A stretch of DNA of 64,000 nt from assembly GCF_002022505.1 (NCBI RefSeq), contig NZ_CP019781.1, positions 1,449,501 to 1,513,500 on the forward strand, given 5' to 3'. A program made the position numbers and the translations under genes. Positions 39,920 through 49,547 of this stretch are shown here, one piece after another (positions within the stretch are counted from its first letter, which is position 1; each line of letters starts with the position of its first letter). Below the pieces are notes generated by a model that was not told the origin of the DNA, did not search any database, and worked only from the letters and a program-made list of their open reading frames with translations. This stretch comes from Bartonella sp. WD16.2. Its GTDB lineage: Bacteria > Pseudomonadota > Alphaproteobacteria > Rhizobiales > Rhizobiaceae.

Positions 39920-41743
39920 TTAGTTTAAGCAGTTGTCTTTTTCGATAGTTTCACGCAAAAGTTCAAGATCTAACCACTCTTCTTCCTTTTGCGTGCACAA
40001 GTTCTTTTTCTCTTCAAGTGCTGCAGATAAACATTCAAAACGAGCCTGATCACAGTTATAAAGTGCAGGATCAGACAATTCCTTTTCAAGGTTTCTGATC
40101 TCATTTTGCAAAAGCGTTATGTGTTCAGGCAAGTGCTCAAGCGCATAAACCTGCTTATAAGATAATCTGCGCGGCGTTATTTTTGAGGAAGAAGCTGTTT
40201 GTTTTTTCCGATCACGCGCAATAGGCTTTTGCAATTCTTGACGCTGCGAAAGTTCAGCCTGTTTTCTTTGTGCCATCATATCACTATAACCACCAGCATA
40301 AAGCGTCCAGCGCCCATTACCTTCAGGTGCCAAGACATATGACACAGTTCGATCTAAAAAATCCCTATCATGGCTAACCACTATCACTGTTCCTGCAAAA
40401 TCAGAAATCAGTTCTTGAAGCAAATCCAATGTTTCCATATCAAGATCATTGGTTGGTTCATCTAAAATCAAACAATTTGCAGGTTGTAATAAAAGCCGTG
40501 CTAACATTAAACGGGCTCTTTCCCCCCCTGATAATTCCTTAATAGGGGTATAAGCTTGCTCGGGTAAAAACAAACAATCTTTAAGATAAGAAACAACATG
40601 GCGCTGTTGCCCATTAATGAGCACACTATCACCCCTGCCTCCTGTTAAATACTGTGCTAAAGTTTCTCCCTCATTTAAAATACGCTGTTGATCAAGCAAA
40701 GCCATGGCCACATTAACCCCATGCTTAATCACCCCACTGTCTGCCAACTCGTGACCAATCAAAACAGAAAGCAGCGTCGTTTTTCCGATACCATTGGAAC
40801 CTACAATGCCAATCTTGTCACCACGTTGCAGACGCAATGAAAAATCTCTAACAATAACGCGCTCGCCATAAGACTTAGAAACCCGCTTTGCTTCAAGTAC
40901 CAATTGACCGCAATCTTGGCGTTCAGACACCGCAAAAAGCGCGCGTTCCACAGGCCCTTTATGGCTTCGATGAAGCTTTCGCATCTCTTTTAATGCACTC
41001 AAACGCCGTTCATTACGCTTGCGCCTTGCGCTCACTCCATAGCGTACCCATTGCTCTTCACGAACAATCTGACGTTCCAATTTATGATGATCACGAGCCT
41101 CCTTTTCCAGCTCTTTATCACGCCAACTTTCAAATGCAGAAAAACGCTTTTCAACTCTTTTAGTCACACCCCGATCAAGCCATACTGTCGAATGTGCCAG
41201 CGTTTCTAAAAATCGCCGATCATGCGAAATAACAACAATCGCTGAACGTAAAGAACACAAAACACCTTCAAGCCACTCAATGGTTGATACATCAAGATGA
41301 TTCGTCGGCTCATCTAATAAAAGAACACCCGGCTTTGCTGCAATCGCTTGCAACAAGGATACACGCCGCTTTTCTCCACCAGAAAGCGTTGCTAATTTCT
41401 CAGTCCCTACAAAACCAAGATCTCTGAGAAGAGTCTGCACCCATTGAACATCATACCCATCATTTAAACCAGCCTCTACATAAGTATAAACATCATCCCC
41501 CCCTGAAAAATCAGTACTTTGTGATACATAACGCACACAAGCACGAGGATGGTGAAAAATTTCACCCTCACTTGGTTCTAATAAGCCAGCTGCAATTTTT
41601 AAGAGCGTTGACTTTCCACACCCATTGCGGCCAACAAGCGCAATACATTCCCCCTGCCCAACCGATAAACAAGCCTGATTGAGCAAAGGGGTTGTTCCAA
41701 AAGTTAAAACAATACGATCAAGCCGTAAAAGTGGTACACCCAT
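39920..41743 (-). CDS. uup: ABC-F family ATPase (Uup-like)
   Basis: Soluble protein of 607 residues with two ATPase domains and no membrane segment. The first has Walker A GRNGCGKST and signature LSGGEKRR; the second has GSNGIGKTT and LSGGERAR, with Walker B LILDEPTNDLD. A C-terminal coiled coil (from about residue 540) fits Uup, which acts on ribosomes or DNA structures. The ATG at 41743 shares one base with the stop of the lipoprotein gene (TAATG), so it is chosen over a frame starting at 41770. Confidence 0.93.
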   Translation of the reverse strand: MGVPLLRLDRIVLTFGTTPLLNQACLSVGQGECIALVGRNGCGKSTLLKIAAGLLEPSEGEIFHHPRACVRYVSQSTDFSGGDDVYTYVEAGLNDGYDVQWVQTLLRDLGFVGTEKLATLSGGEKRRVSLLQAIAAKPGVLLLDEPTNHLDVSTIEWLEGVLCSLRSAIVVISHDRRFLETLAHSTVWLDRGVTKRVEKRFSAFESWRDKELEKEARDHHKLERQIVREEQWVRYGVSARRKRNERRLSALKEMRKLHRSHKGPVERALFAVSERQDCGQLVLEAKRVSKSYGERVIVRDFSLRLQRGDKIGIVGSNGIGKTTLLSVLIGHELADSGVIKHGVNVAMALLDQQRILNEGETLAQYLTGGRGDSVLINGQQRHVVSYLKDCLFLPEQAYTPIKELSGGERARLMLARLLLQPANCLILDEPTNDLDMETLDLLQELISDFAGTVIVVSHDRDFLDRTVSYVLAPEGNGRWTLYAGGYSDMMAQRKQAELSQRQELQKPIARDRKKQTASSSKITPRRLSYKQVYALEHLPEHITLLQNEIRNLEKELSDPALYNCDQARFECLSAALEEKKNLCTQKEEEWLDLELLRETIEKDNCLN

Positions 41744-42132
41744 TAATAAGGCTGTACGGGTTGTGGGCAAGGAGCCTGATAAAGCTGACCTCTCGTGTTA
41801 CGATAGGTGCACAATTGTGGTACAGGTTGCGGGCAAGGAGCTTGATAGAGTTGACCTCTCACATCACGATAAGTGCACAACGATACCTGTTGCTGAGACA
41901 TTTGCTGTTTTTTCTGAGCAGCAGCAGCACCTGTTACTGTACCTGCAATGGCACCAATCGCTGCACCTGGAACCGCTCCGGAACTGCTTCCACTAATTGC
42001 TGTTCCGGCCAAAGCACCTAATGCAGCACCACCAACACCATATCCCGCAACTGTTTGCTCAGTCGTTGTGCAAGCTACTGAACTCACCCCAACGATTGCA
42101 ACAACTGTCATTGTTAAAATTGATTTTAACAT
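41743..42132 (-). CDS. Glycine-zipper lipoprotein with repeated C-terminal motif
   Basis: Protein of 129 residues. A lipoprotein signal (MLKSILTMTVVAIVGVSSVAC) is followed by a Gly/Ala-rich glycine-zipper segment (about residues 30-70). Two copies of LCTYRxxRGQLYQAPCPQPV make up the tail, a tandem duplication also visible in the DNA. Glycine-zipper lipoproteins sit in the outer membrane; function unknown. AAAGGG precedes the start. This is the longest member of a locally repeated family (other copies at 42465, 42767 and 43140). Confidence 0.85.
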   Translation of the reverse strand: MLKSILTMTVVAIVGVSSVACTTTEQTVAGYGVGGAALGALAGTAISGSSSGAVPGAAIGAIAGTVTGAAAAQKKQQMSQQQVSLCTYRDVRGQLYQAPCPQPVPQLCTYRNTRGQLYQAPCPQPVQPY

Positions 42133-42260
42133 ATCAAAACCCTTTCTTTGTTAAATACAAAATAAAGTTACATGTATCTATCAGCCCTTACTCTTCTTGC
42201 TCTCACTATTTTATTCTTATACATTGAAAAGAGCTTAACAGAATAAGTATAGATACTCAT

Positions 42261-42290
42261 AATATACCTTTGCTCTACCATAAATGGCAA
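42261..42290 (-). promoter_or_regulatory. Sigma-70-like promoter for the 42132 lipoprotein gene
   Basis: On the minus strand TTGCCA (42290-42285) and TATATT (42266-42261) are 18 bp apart and about 130 bp before the ATG. The same arrangement recurs before each copy of the family: TTGTCA/TATAAT at 43459-43430, TTGTTA/TATATT at 43065-43038 and TTGCCA/TATAGA at 42674-42645. This recurrence supports the call. Confidence 0.65.
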
Positions 42291-42464
42291 TAAAAAGTTC
42301 TACAAATACAATTAACTCACAATGGTATGAATATTGCACCAAGAGCCTTTTTTAAAAAACTTCTGAAATTTCCGTATCTGCTTAAAGTACCTTCAGCCAA
42401 AGCATTTGATGATACCATGAACATCATAATCTACAATTTATTACCTAGTTGTTATATAAATCAC

Positions 42465-42518
42465 TCAATCCAACTTAACGATTGAAATAACCGCCATTTG
42501 TTGAAACTGTTTTAACAT
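42465..42518 (-). pseudogene. Remnant of the lipoprotein gene family
   Basis: A start identical to that of the 42132 gene (ATGTTAAAA preceded by TTTTGAT) opens a frame of only 17 codons. It reads MLKQFQQMAVISIVKLD and then stops before any lipobox. The upstream promoter-like segment (42645-42674) is kept. It is best read as a decayed copy. Confidence 0.75.
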
Positions 42519-42766
42519 ATCAAAACGTCCTCCTTGTAAAAATAAAATGATATACCCCTACTCTATCAGGATCTATCTTTCTGTCCCCGCTATTTTATTT
42601 TATAAATAAGAAAAAATTTGGTGGAATTAAATATAGATGCTCACTCTATAATTTTGCCACACTATAAATGGCAAAAAAGTTCACAAATACAGTTAATCCG
42701 CACAGCACCAATTGCCGTACTAAAAGCCACTCCAAAAATTTCCAGAAATCTGTAACCCCTGTCAAA

Positions 42767-42883
42767 CTATTTACTTGACATTCTAGAGCCATATTCTCCA
42801 ATCTGTTGCTCAGTAGGAGTACAAGCTACTACACCCAAACTAACGATTGAAACAGCTGTTAATGCAAAAATTGATTTTAACAT
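42767..42883 (-). CDS. Small lipoprotein of the local family (38 residues)
   Basis: Reads MLKSIFALTAVSIVSLGVVAC and then TPTEQQIGEYGSRMSSK. The lipobox GVVAC and the following TEQ..GEYG match the start of the 129-residue lipoprotein (SVACTTTEQTVAGYG), but the glycine zipper and tail are absent. AAGGGA precedes the ATG and a promoter-like pair lies at 43038-43065. It is either a real short lipoprotein or a truncated copy. Confidence 0.55.
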   Translation of the reverse strand: MLKSIFALTAVSIVSLGVVACTPTEQQIGEYGSRMSSK

Positions 42884-43139
42884 ATTAAAATCCCTTCTTT
42901 TTTACAAATAAAACAAAACTACACCCCATCAGCATATATCTTTCTGCCCCCGCTATTTTATTTCATGCATTAAGAAGAGCTTTATGGAATTAAGTATAGA
43001 TGCTTATAATATAAGTAATATATATATAGCTTTCAGTAATATAGGTTTCACATTATAAATAACAATAAAGAGTTGTGCAAATATTTAGCAATCAGTGTAA
43101 GTATGCGTCGCACTCACAATTATCGCAAATTTTCCTAAG

Positions 43140-43301
43140 TTATCGCCAAGAATTATCTTTCCTATCACAAACACCTGGTGCATTATTAACTGACAAATCA
43201 CTAAAAAGAGCATCTAACAATTCTGGATCAACGCGCCTACAAGCCATCAAATTTAAACCAACGACTAAAATAATAACCATTGTTAAAATTGGTTTTAACA
43301 T
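43140..43301 (-). CDS. Small lipoprotein of the local family (53 residues)
   Basis: The frame has a signal peptide ending in the lipobox LMAC (MLKPILTMVIILVVGLNLMAC). It is followed by an acidic 32-residue mature part (starting RRVDPELLDALFSDLSV) with one further cysteine. The upstream AAAGGGTTTTGATATG is the same as in the 42132 gene. It has the best promoter of the family (TTGTCA-18-TATAAT). The mature part is unrelated to the glycine-zipper protein, so only the signal region and upstream DNA are shared. Confidence 0.6.
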   Translation of the reverse strand: MLKPILTMVIILVVGLNLMACRRVDPELLDALFSDLSVNNAPGVCDRKDNSWR

Positions 43302-43407
43302 ATCAAAACCCTTTCTTTGTTAAATACAAAATGAATTCGTATGTTTTATTAGTCTCTATACCCTTGTATTTTTGCTCCTTTATTCTTATCCATTAAGAAG
43401 AACTTTG

Positions 43408-44040
43408 CTAAGCAGGTATAGATGCTAATATTATAGCTTTTCCATAGTATAAATGACAATAAAAAGTTCCACATACACGGTTAGAAAGTGTCAAAGAAGA
43501 CCCAAAAGACACATTTTGGTTCAAAATGGGCCATTGAACACCTGACATTGTTAAACCTTGCAAATCAGAAAATCCGATAACACTTAGCAGGCAACCATCA
43601 GGTAAATCGCATGAAAAAGGCTTTGATACAATCGGCCACCCTTCTTCGCGACCACTGGTCAACAAAACTGAAATACCTTTCTCTTCTATAGCTATTGCTT
43701 GTGTCATATGAGAAAGGCTATGATCACTGCGATCACCTCCAAAAGCACCACATAAAATAAGCCGTTGAGCTCCCTCACGTAGAGCTCTTTCACACGCTAA
43801 TGCACCATCTGTTGCATCTTTATCAGTAGGAAAAACTTCACGGGGAACATCGCCATACGTGTGCAGTAAAGTCTGATCACAAGAATCAAAATCCCCTAAC
43901 CAAAGTTCAGGTACCACATTTAATGCTGCAGCATGACGCATCCCCCCATCGGCAGCAATAACTCGGCTTTTGCGAATTTGGTTGAGCAAACGATCAGTGG
44001 CATAAATATCTCCATTTAACAATATTGTAAATGTTGTCAT
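43408..44040 (-). CDS. thiN: Thiamine pyrophosphokinase
   Basis: Converts thiamine to thiamine diphosphate with ATP. The 210-residue protein shows the family motifs IAADGGMRHAAALNVVPELWLGDFDS, FPTDKDATDGALA and GAFGGDRSDHSLSH. It would let the cell use imported thiamine, which transketolase in this window needs. The last 20 codons overlap the promoter of the neighbouring lipoprotein gene. Confidence 0.93.
   Translation of the reverse strand: MTTFTILLNGDIYATDRLLNQIRKSRVIAADGGMRHAAALNVVPELWLGDFDSCDQTLLHTYGDVPREVFPTDKDATDGALACERALREGAQRLILCGAFGGDRSDHSLSHMTQAIAIEEKGISVLLTSGREEGWPIVSKPFSCDLPDGCLLSVIGFSDLQGLTMSGVQWPILNQNVSFGSSLTLSNRVCGTFYCHLYYGKAIILASIPA
43430..43459 (-). promoter_or_regulatory. 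Promoter inside the 3' end of thiN, driving the 43301 lipoprotein
   Basis: TTGTCA (43459-43454) and the consensus TATAAT (43435-43430) are separated by 18 bp on the minus strand, inside the last codons of thiN and about 129 bp before the ATG at 43301. Diverged copies of the same segment lie before every other family member. Confidence 0.7.
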
Positions 44041-44189
44041 GACATAATTATGCCTTTCATGAAACTTCTTTTACTATTATTTCTATAAGCTATCATCATA
44101 AAGAAGCCAAAAGGATCTTCGATTATAACAAAATAAATAAAATACACATGAAGTTCTTAAAGAAAAATATTCAACAAACAAGGTGCACA

Positions 44190-45728
44190 ATGATCCAAAG
44201 CATCAGATTTTTAATTCAAAGCATCAGATTTTTTCAGAAAATAGGCGTTTTTCTTAGAAAAATCTGGTCAATAGCGATCATAAGTTTCCTGTTTTTATTG
44301 TCTGCATGTCACACTGCTTTCCAAGTGAATAATAAACTTCATTCTTCCCACTCTTCCATTACAGAAGGTCACACTGATGAAATAGTCGACCAAACCAACA
44401 AAAATGATTTCTATACTACATTGGGAGTCACATACCATTCACGTATTTTGCAAACATATGGCGGTCAATATTACAATCCAAAACTTGAACACATGTTAGT
44501 AAAAATTGTAAACAGGCTGACAGCTGTTTCACAAAATCCTGACCAAACCTATCATGTCACTATTTTAGACACAGAAAATATCAACGCATTTGCCCTTCCA
44601 GGAAGCTATATTTATGTCACCCGTGGCATGTTGGCATTGGCAAATGATACTTCAGAAGTTGCAGCAATCTTAGCTCATGAAATAGCACACATTATAGCCA
44701 ATCATGGCATTTTGCGTCTTCAAAAAGAAATTGAGCTAAAACTTGCATATCATGCTGCTACAAACATACTAGAGCATTCTAGCACCAAATTGCACAATAT
44801 TTTGAAAGATAAGAAACAATTGGCGCAATTTACGCGTAGTCAAGAATTTCAAGCCGATTCAATTGGGATTGAAATGCTCAATCAAGCCGGTTATGACCCA
44901 TTTGCATTTCCACGCTTTCTAAAATCAATGGAAGCTTACAGTGCCTTTCGCAATAGCTCATTATCCACAAATGTTTCACTTGATTTTTTGGCAACCCATC
45001 CAACCACCCCACAACGAATCCAACTTGCTATAAAAAAAGCTCACGAAATCAGTGCACCTAACACTGGAGAAGCAGATCGTGACAATTTTCTAAAATATAT
45101 TGACGGTATGATTTTTGGCGGAAGCCTTCACGAAGGGTATATCCGAGGAAATCAATTTATTCACCCACAATTGCATATAGCTTTTTCTATCCCCAATAAT
45201 TTTACCATAAACACATCAGGATATGCTGTTGTCGCCAGTGGCCCAGATAAAACCGCTATTCGTTTTGATGCAGTATCCCTACCTGAAAACATGTCTGCTA
45301 GTGATTATCTAAAAAGTGGGTGGGTCGCAGGGCTTGATCAAGCCTCTGTTAAGCCCATCACCATCCAAGGTTTAGCCGCAGCTTATGCCTACGCATCTAA
45401 TGAACATTGGCAATTTGATGTTGTTGTTATTCCCATTAAAAACCAAATCTTGCGTTTTCTCACTGCCTCCCCTCATCACCCTCAAAACTTTAATCATATT
45501 ACCAAAAGTACAATCAAAAGTTTTCATTTACTTTCATCGCGGGCGTTAAGTAAACTCAAACCTTTAAGGCTTCGTGTTATACGCGTAAAAAAAGGAGAAA
45601 GCGTCGCAGACCTTGCTGAAAAAATGCAAGATACAGTCCACAAAGAAAAACTGTTTCGCATCATGAATGCAATTTCTCCAACCCAAATTTTACATGAGGG
45701 AGAATATGTTAAAATCATTGCTGAGTAG
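44190..45728 (+). CDS. M48-family metalloprotease lipoprotein with LysM-like tail
   Basis: A 512-residue exported protease. The start at 44190 is preferred over 44148 because AAGG precedes it. A basic n-region with a short internal duplication (QSIRF twice) leads into a hydrophobic segment and the lipobox LSAC (Cys about residue 40). The zinc motif HEIAH is at about 163-167, with the downstream glutamate ligand in RSQEFQADSIGIEML. The C-terminus (RVIRVKKGESVADLAEKM...LHEGEYVKII) resembles a LysM-type domain. It is similar in layout to BepA-like envelope quality-control proteases. Specific substrate unknown. Confidence 0.9.
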   Translation: MIQSIRFLIQSIRFFQKIGVFLRKIWSIAIISFLFLLSACHTAFQVNNKLHSSHSSITEGHTDEIVDQTNKNDFYTTLGVTYHSRILQTYGGQYYNPKLEHMLVKIVNRLTAVSQNPDQTYHVTILDTENINAFALPGSYIYVTRGMLALANDTSEVAAILAHEIAHIIANHGILRLQKEIELKLAYHAATNILEHSSTKLHNILKDKKQLAQFTRSQEFQADSIGIEMLNQAGYDPFAFPRFLKSMEAYSAFRNSSLSTNVSLDFLATHPTTPQRIQLAIKKAHEISAPNTGEADRDNFLKYIDGMIFGGSLHEGYIRGNQFIHPQLHIAFSIPNNFTINTSGYAVVASGPDKTAIRFDAVSLPENMSASDYLKSGWVAGLDQASVKPITIQGLAAAYAYASNEHWQFDVVVIPIKNQILRFLTASPHHPQNFNHITKSTIKSFHLLSSRALSKLKPLRLRVIRVKKGESVADLAEKMQDTVHKEKLFRIMNAISPTQILHEGEYVKIIAE

Positions 45729-45854
45729 ACGCAAACATCTCAATTCTTAAAGCAACTTTTAAGACTTGTTTGAGCACTTCATTAATTTAAGCACTTCAAA
45801 TGACTTACACTTCAAGCCTAATGTCTTACGCTCCAAACGCTTACACTTTAATGC

Positions 45855-46766
45855 TTACACTTCATAAGCATCAGCGGGATTAACATTAAGCAAAGCACTA
45901 CGCAGTTTTTGCAAAGCGCGCGCTTCAATCTGGCGCACCCGTTCTTTTGAAATTCCTAATTTCTCGCCTAAAAATTCTAAAGTAGCACTTTCTTCATTTA
46001 AGCGGCGAAAACGAATAATTTCAAGTTCTCGCTCATTCAAAATTTGTAAAGCATCATAAAGCCACTGTGTGCGTCTTTGACCATCAATCACTTTTTCAAT
46101 TAAAGAATCAGGAAGAGGTTGTTCATCCACTAAAGTATCAATTTTAGTAACTGAACTGTCATCATTCTCAGAAACAGACGTACTCAATGAATTATCAGCA
46201 CCAGAAAAGCGGAAATCCATCGTTTCAACATCGCTCACTGAAACACCAAGCTTTTCAGAAATGATACGAAAAATATCTTGTTTGGTCATGGTACTATCAT
46301 CTTGCACCAATTGAGCCCGCAAACGTCGAAGATTAAAGAAAAGAGCTTTTTGGGAAGAACTCGTTCCCCCTCGAACAATCGACCAATTGCGTAAAATATA
46401 ATCTTGAATAGAAGCACGAATCCACCATGTTGCATAGGTTGAAAAACGTACATCTCGGTCCGGTTCGAAACGCGCAGCTGCCTCTAAAAGCCCCACATAT
46501 CCTTCTTGAACCAAGTCACTTAGCGGCATTTTAAAGCGCTTAAAACGACTAGCAATTGAAATAACCAAACGCATATGCGCTGCTGCAATTTGATGCATAG
46601 CATTATCATCACGCTTGTCCTTCCAGCGTAAAGCTAAATCATGCTCCTTCTTTTTCTCAAGATAAGGCGCCTGCATTGCAGAACGCATCATATTGCGTCC
46701 CAGACTCTTGTCAGCATCGCTATAATTTTTGCTACTTTTGTAAACTGCATTTGAAAGATTACGCAT
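45855..46766 (-). CDS. rpoH: RNA polymerase sigma-32-type factor RpoH
   Basis: Sigma factor of 303 residues. Region 2 shows LVQEGYVGLLEAAARFEPDRDVRFSTYATWWIRASIQDYIL. The RpoH box QKALFFNLRR, which marks heat-shock sigma factors, follows, and region 4 has LGISKERVRQIEARALQKLR. The start at 46766 follows AGGGG; a longer frame to 46793 is less likely. Alphaproteobacteria often have two RpoH paralogues, and the position beside the fdxA-carD genes suggests the RpoH2 type. Short direct repeats of CTTACACTTCAA type overlap its end (45799-45866). Confidence 0.92.
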   Translation of the reverse strand: MRNLSNAVYKSSKNYSDADKSLGRNMMRSAMQAPYLEKKKEHDLALRWKDKRDDNAMHQIAAAHMRLVISIASRFKRFKMPLSDLVQEGYVGLLEAAARFEPDRDVRFSTYATWWIRASIQDYILRNWSIVRGGTSSSQKALFFNLRRLRAQLVQDDSTMTKQDIFRIISEKLGVSVSDVETMDFRFSGADNSLSTSVSENDDSSVTKIDTLVDEQPLPDSLIEKVIDGQRRTQWLYDALQILNERELEIIRFRRLNEESATLEFLGEKLGISKERVRQIEARALQKLRSALLNVNPADAYEV

Positions 46767-47334
46767 TACAACCCCTGCGATTGAAATTATCAAATTTGAT
46801 TTGATAACGGCCCACTTGTTCTCTCGTATAAAAGAACGTAAAAATTGTTTATCTCTTCTATACTACTTTAACGTGTAGTTTGCAACTTATAATTGTTTTT
46901 ATTGTGAAAGCCCAATTTAAGTGATGAAAACTTAAAAGACGACGTGCAATGAAAAATAGAAAAAACCTCGCCCCCAGCAGTAAAGCAAAGCACCCTCTTT
47001 TCACAGCTTTATCATCACAAAAGCAAGGCTATGAAGAATATAAAAACACAGATTATTTTTGTTGAAGGACTAATGAATTGTTTTTTACGTTAGAAGACCC
47101 ATCTTTATGTTGAGGCTTTTTTAAAACAACCTATACCTGTATTCACGCGCGTGCAAAGGATCTAATTGAATCAAGCAAAGAAGAAATTTTCAGGCAAAAA
47201 TGATGCAAAGAAACATCAAAAACCACAAGAATGATTGAAGAAAGCGCAACAAATGTGCTAGAGAAACGGCACAGATATTAAAGTGTCAAAATACACACCT
47301 TCTTGCCCATAAAAAGCCGAGAAAGAAAATAACG
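46767..47334. other. Gene-poor interval, probably decayed 5' part of the mgpS helicase gene
   Basis: No supported gene. A 38-codon frame (46950-47066) opens with MKNRKNLAPSSK but has no binding site. The interval contains Lys-rich coding-like stretches broken by stops in all frames. It lies where the helicase half of the following gene should be. Promoter sequence for rpoH is presumably near 46790-46860. Confidence 0.5.
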
Positions 47335-48882
47335 ATGGATAGCGAAACTGTTCACAAGAATGATATTCGTATCGAAAACCATGAAAATGGCAGATTTGAG
47401 GGATTACGTTTTTACGCCCATAAAAGTAATACAGATACAGAAGCTGAAACACACAATACAGTAAACAATGAAGATTTAGCCACTGCCTTTGCTCAACGTG
47501 TTACACGTTTTTGTGCTTCAGCTAATGGAGATTTTACCCTTAGCTGTGATGGAATTGTACGCTGGATTGGCCAAGCAGTGGCACAACTAACTTCAACTGA
47601 TAATATTTTAAAGCCCAAGCTCATTCTTTTAGCAGATACCCAATTAATTGGGGAAGCTTACGATAAAGTGGTGGCACGATTAGAGCGTTTTGTAACTTTC
47701 CACTTCGAAACAGCTTTAAAACCACTTTTCGATTTACAAAATGCTGACACTTTGAGTGGACCAACACATGCTCTTGCTCTACAACTTGTAGACAATTTGG
47801 GCATTTTACCACGTCGAAAAGTGGCTGAAACTGTCAAAAACCTTGGTCAAGAATCACGTGCAGTGTTACGACAACTAGGAGTCCGTTTTGGGGCTTTTCA
47901 CATCTACGCCACAGGGATGCTCAAGCCCACTGCAGCCCAAGCGATTACACTTCTTTGGAGCCTTCAGAAAGAAGAGCATGACAAAATTGGTTTAAGTGAA
48001 ATTTTAGCTGCTTTAACTGCTGGGCGAACTTCATTGATTATTGATCCAACATATAATCCTCAAATTTATCACCTTGTTGGTTATCAAATTTTAGGGCAAC
48101 GTGCTGTACGTATTGATATTTTAGAACGTCTTGCCAACCTTATTCGCCCTGCACTTCACTGGAAGCCAGGCATAGAGCCCAAACCTGAAGGTGCTTATGA
48201 TGGCAAAAGTTTTTTTGTTACGCCAACGATGATGTCCATTCTTGGTGCCAATAATGCAGACATGGAAGAAATTCTTAAAAGTCTTGGTTATCAATCACGA
48301 CCTAAGAATAACACTGAACTTCAAAAAGAGCTCACACACAAAGAATCTCTTGAGAATAATTTGATAACCAAAGAGAATTATCCTCCAGCAGAATTTGTGG
48401 GCAATCAATGGCAAAACATCCTAACATCAGACGCAACACAGGAAGAAAAAAAGGCTTCATTTGTTTGTATTGAAGAACCACTTTGTACAAAAGATCATTT
48501 ACCAGCTGCTGAACCCGTTGGTACTTTTGCACACCAAAACTGTGTAGCAACAGAAGATAAAATTGTTTTATTATGGCGTTATAATTATCAATACAATCGC
48601 CTTTATAGCAATCGCGGTAAATCTGAGCAAAAATGGCAAAACAAGCATAGAAAAACTTTCAAAAAAGAAGCGAGTAAAAACAAAGTCCCTTTCAAAAAAG
48701 AAGCATTACAAACCACCTCTCCCCATAAATACACTAAAACATCCACTCAATACACAAAGAACAAACCATCTCAGACGCAAAAAACCCCTGATCCTGATTC
48801 ACCTTTTGCAAAATTAGCAACTCTTCGTGACCAACTTCAAAGCGATAAGGATGTACATATCATTCCCTTTAAAGATCATTAA
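47335..48882 (+). pseudogene. C-terminal half of an MgpS-type helicase protein
   Basis: A 515-codon frame that matches, from memory, the C-terminal half of the large rhizobial helicase-related protein MgpS (text such as GRFEGLRFYAHKS, FTLSCDGIVRWIGQAVAQL, LPRRKVAETVKNLGQESRAVLRQLGVRFGAFHIY). No helicase motif is present, and none can be read upstream. The last 130 residues are Lys/Thr/Gln-rich. In relatives the order is helicase, S4-domain gene, fdxA, carD; here the S4 gene is missing too. The frame is still open, so the fragment may be expressed. It has no clear ribosome binding site. Type uncertain between remnant and retained domain. Confidence 0.65.
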
Positions 48883-48903
48883 AATGGGAAATGGAGTTTA
48901 ATC

Positions 48904-49242
48904 TTGGCCTACGTTGTAACCGATAATTGTATCCAGTGTAAGTACACTGATTGTGTTGAAGTTTGCCCTGTTGATTGTTTTTATGAAGGTGAAAATATGC
49001 TTGTTATTCACCCTGATGAATGCATCGACTGTGGTGTGTGCGAACCAGAATGTCCTGCTGAAGCTATTAAACCTGATACAGAACCAGGACTAGAAACATG
49101 GCTAGAACTCAATCGTGAGTATGCAACGAAATGGCCCAATTTAACCACCCAAAAAAGTCCTCTTCCCCAAGCAAAAGAAATGGACGGTGTTCCCAATAAA
49201 TTAGAAAAGTATTTTTCAGAAAATCCAGGAAGTGGTGAATAA
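48904..49242 (+). CDS. fdxA: Seven-iron ferredoxin FdxA
   Basis: Electron carrier of 112 residues. Cysteines at 9, 12, 17, 21 and 25 ([17 protein letters not shown]) and at 40, 43, 46 and 50 ([12 protein letters not shown]) fit one 3Fe-4S and one 4Fe-4S cluster. The start is a TTG with GGAG eight bases upstream. It follows the mgpS fragment by 21 bases and ends at the terminator at 49383. Confidence 0.95.
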   Translation: MAYVVTDNCIQCKYTDCVEVCPVDCFYEGENMLVIHPDECIDCGVCEPECPAEAIKPDTEPGLETWLELNREYATKWPNLTTQKSPLPQAKEMDGVPNKLEKYFSENPGSGE

Positions 49243-49382
49243 TAACTCCGTAATGTATCGTTCTCTTTTAAAAAAACTTAGATTATTTCATGTAATAATA
49301 AAATTCTTGAGTGAAATGATTGATTTTTTTCATTTTAAATGTTAACAATGTCCTAATAAAGCCATTTTACTAAGTATTTTGT

Positions 49383-49413
49383 TTCGCTTTTTTATAAAGC
49401 GAAGTGTTTTTTT
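49383..49413 (+). terminator. Intrinsic terminator after fdxA
   Basis: An 8-bp stem TTCGCTTT/AAAGCGAA (49383-49390 with 49396-49403) is followed by GTG and a run of seven T. It separates fdxA from carD, which therefore probably has its own promoter in 49414-49540. Confidence 0.85.
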
Positions 49414-49547
49414 ATTTGTAACTGGAAACACTTAACTTTTATGCTATATCAATGAGCATAATATGCGTAAGTTGCAGAAGACTCAGTTTTCAGGCGTTTC
49501 AACTTGTTTTCCAACATCATTGTTGGTTACAAAGGGAGTAAATTAAT

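Noticed and set aside
46950..47066. 38-codon frame starting MKNRKNLAPSSK
   Set aside because: No ribosome binding site and no family resemblance; better seen as part of a decayed helicase gene region.
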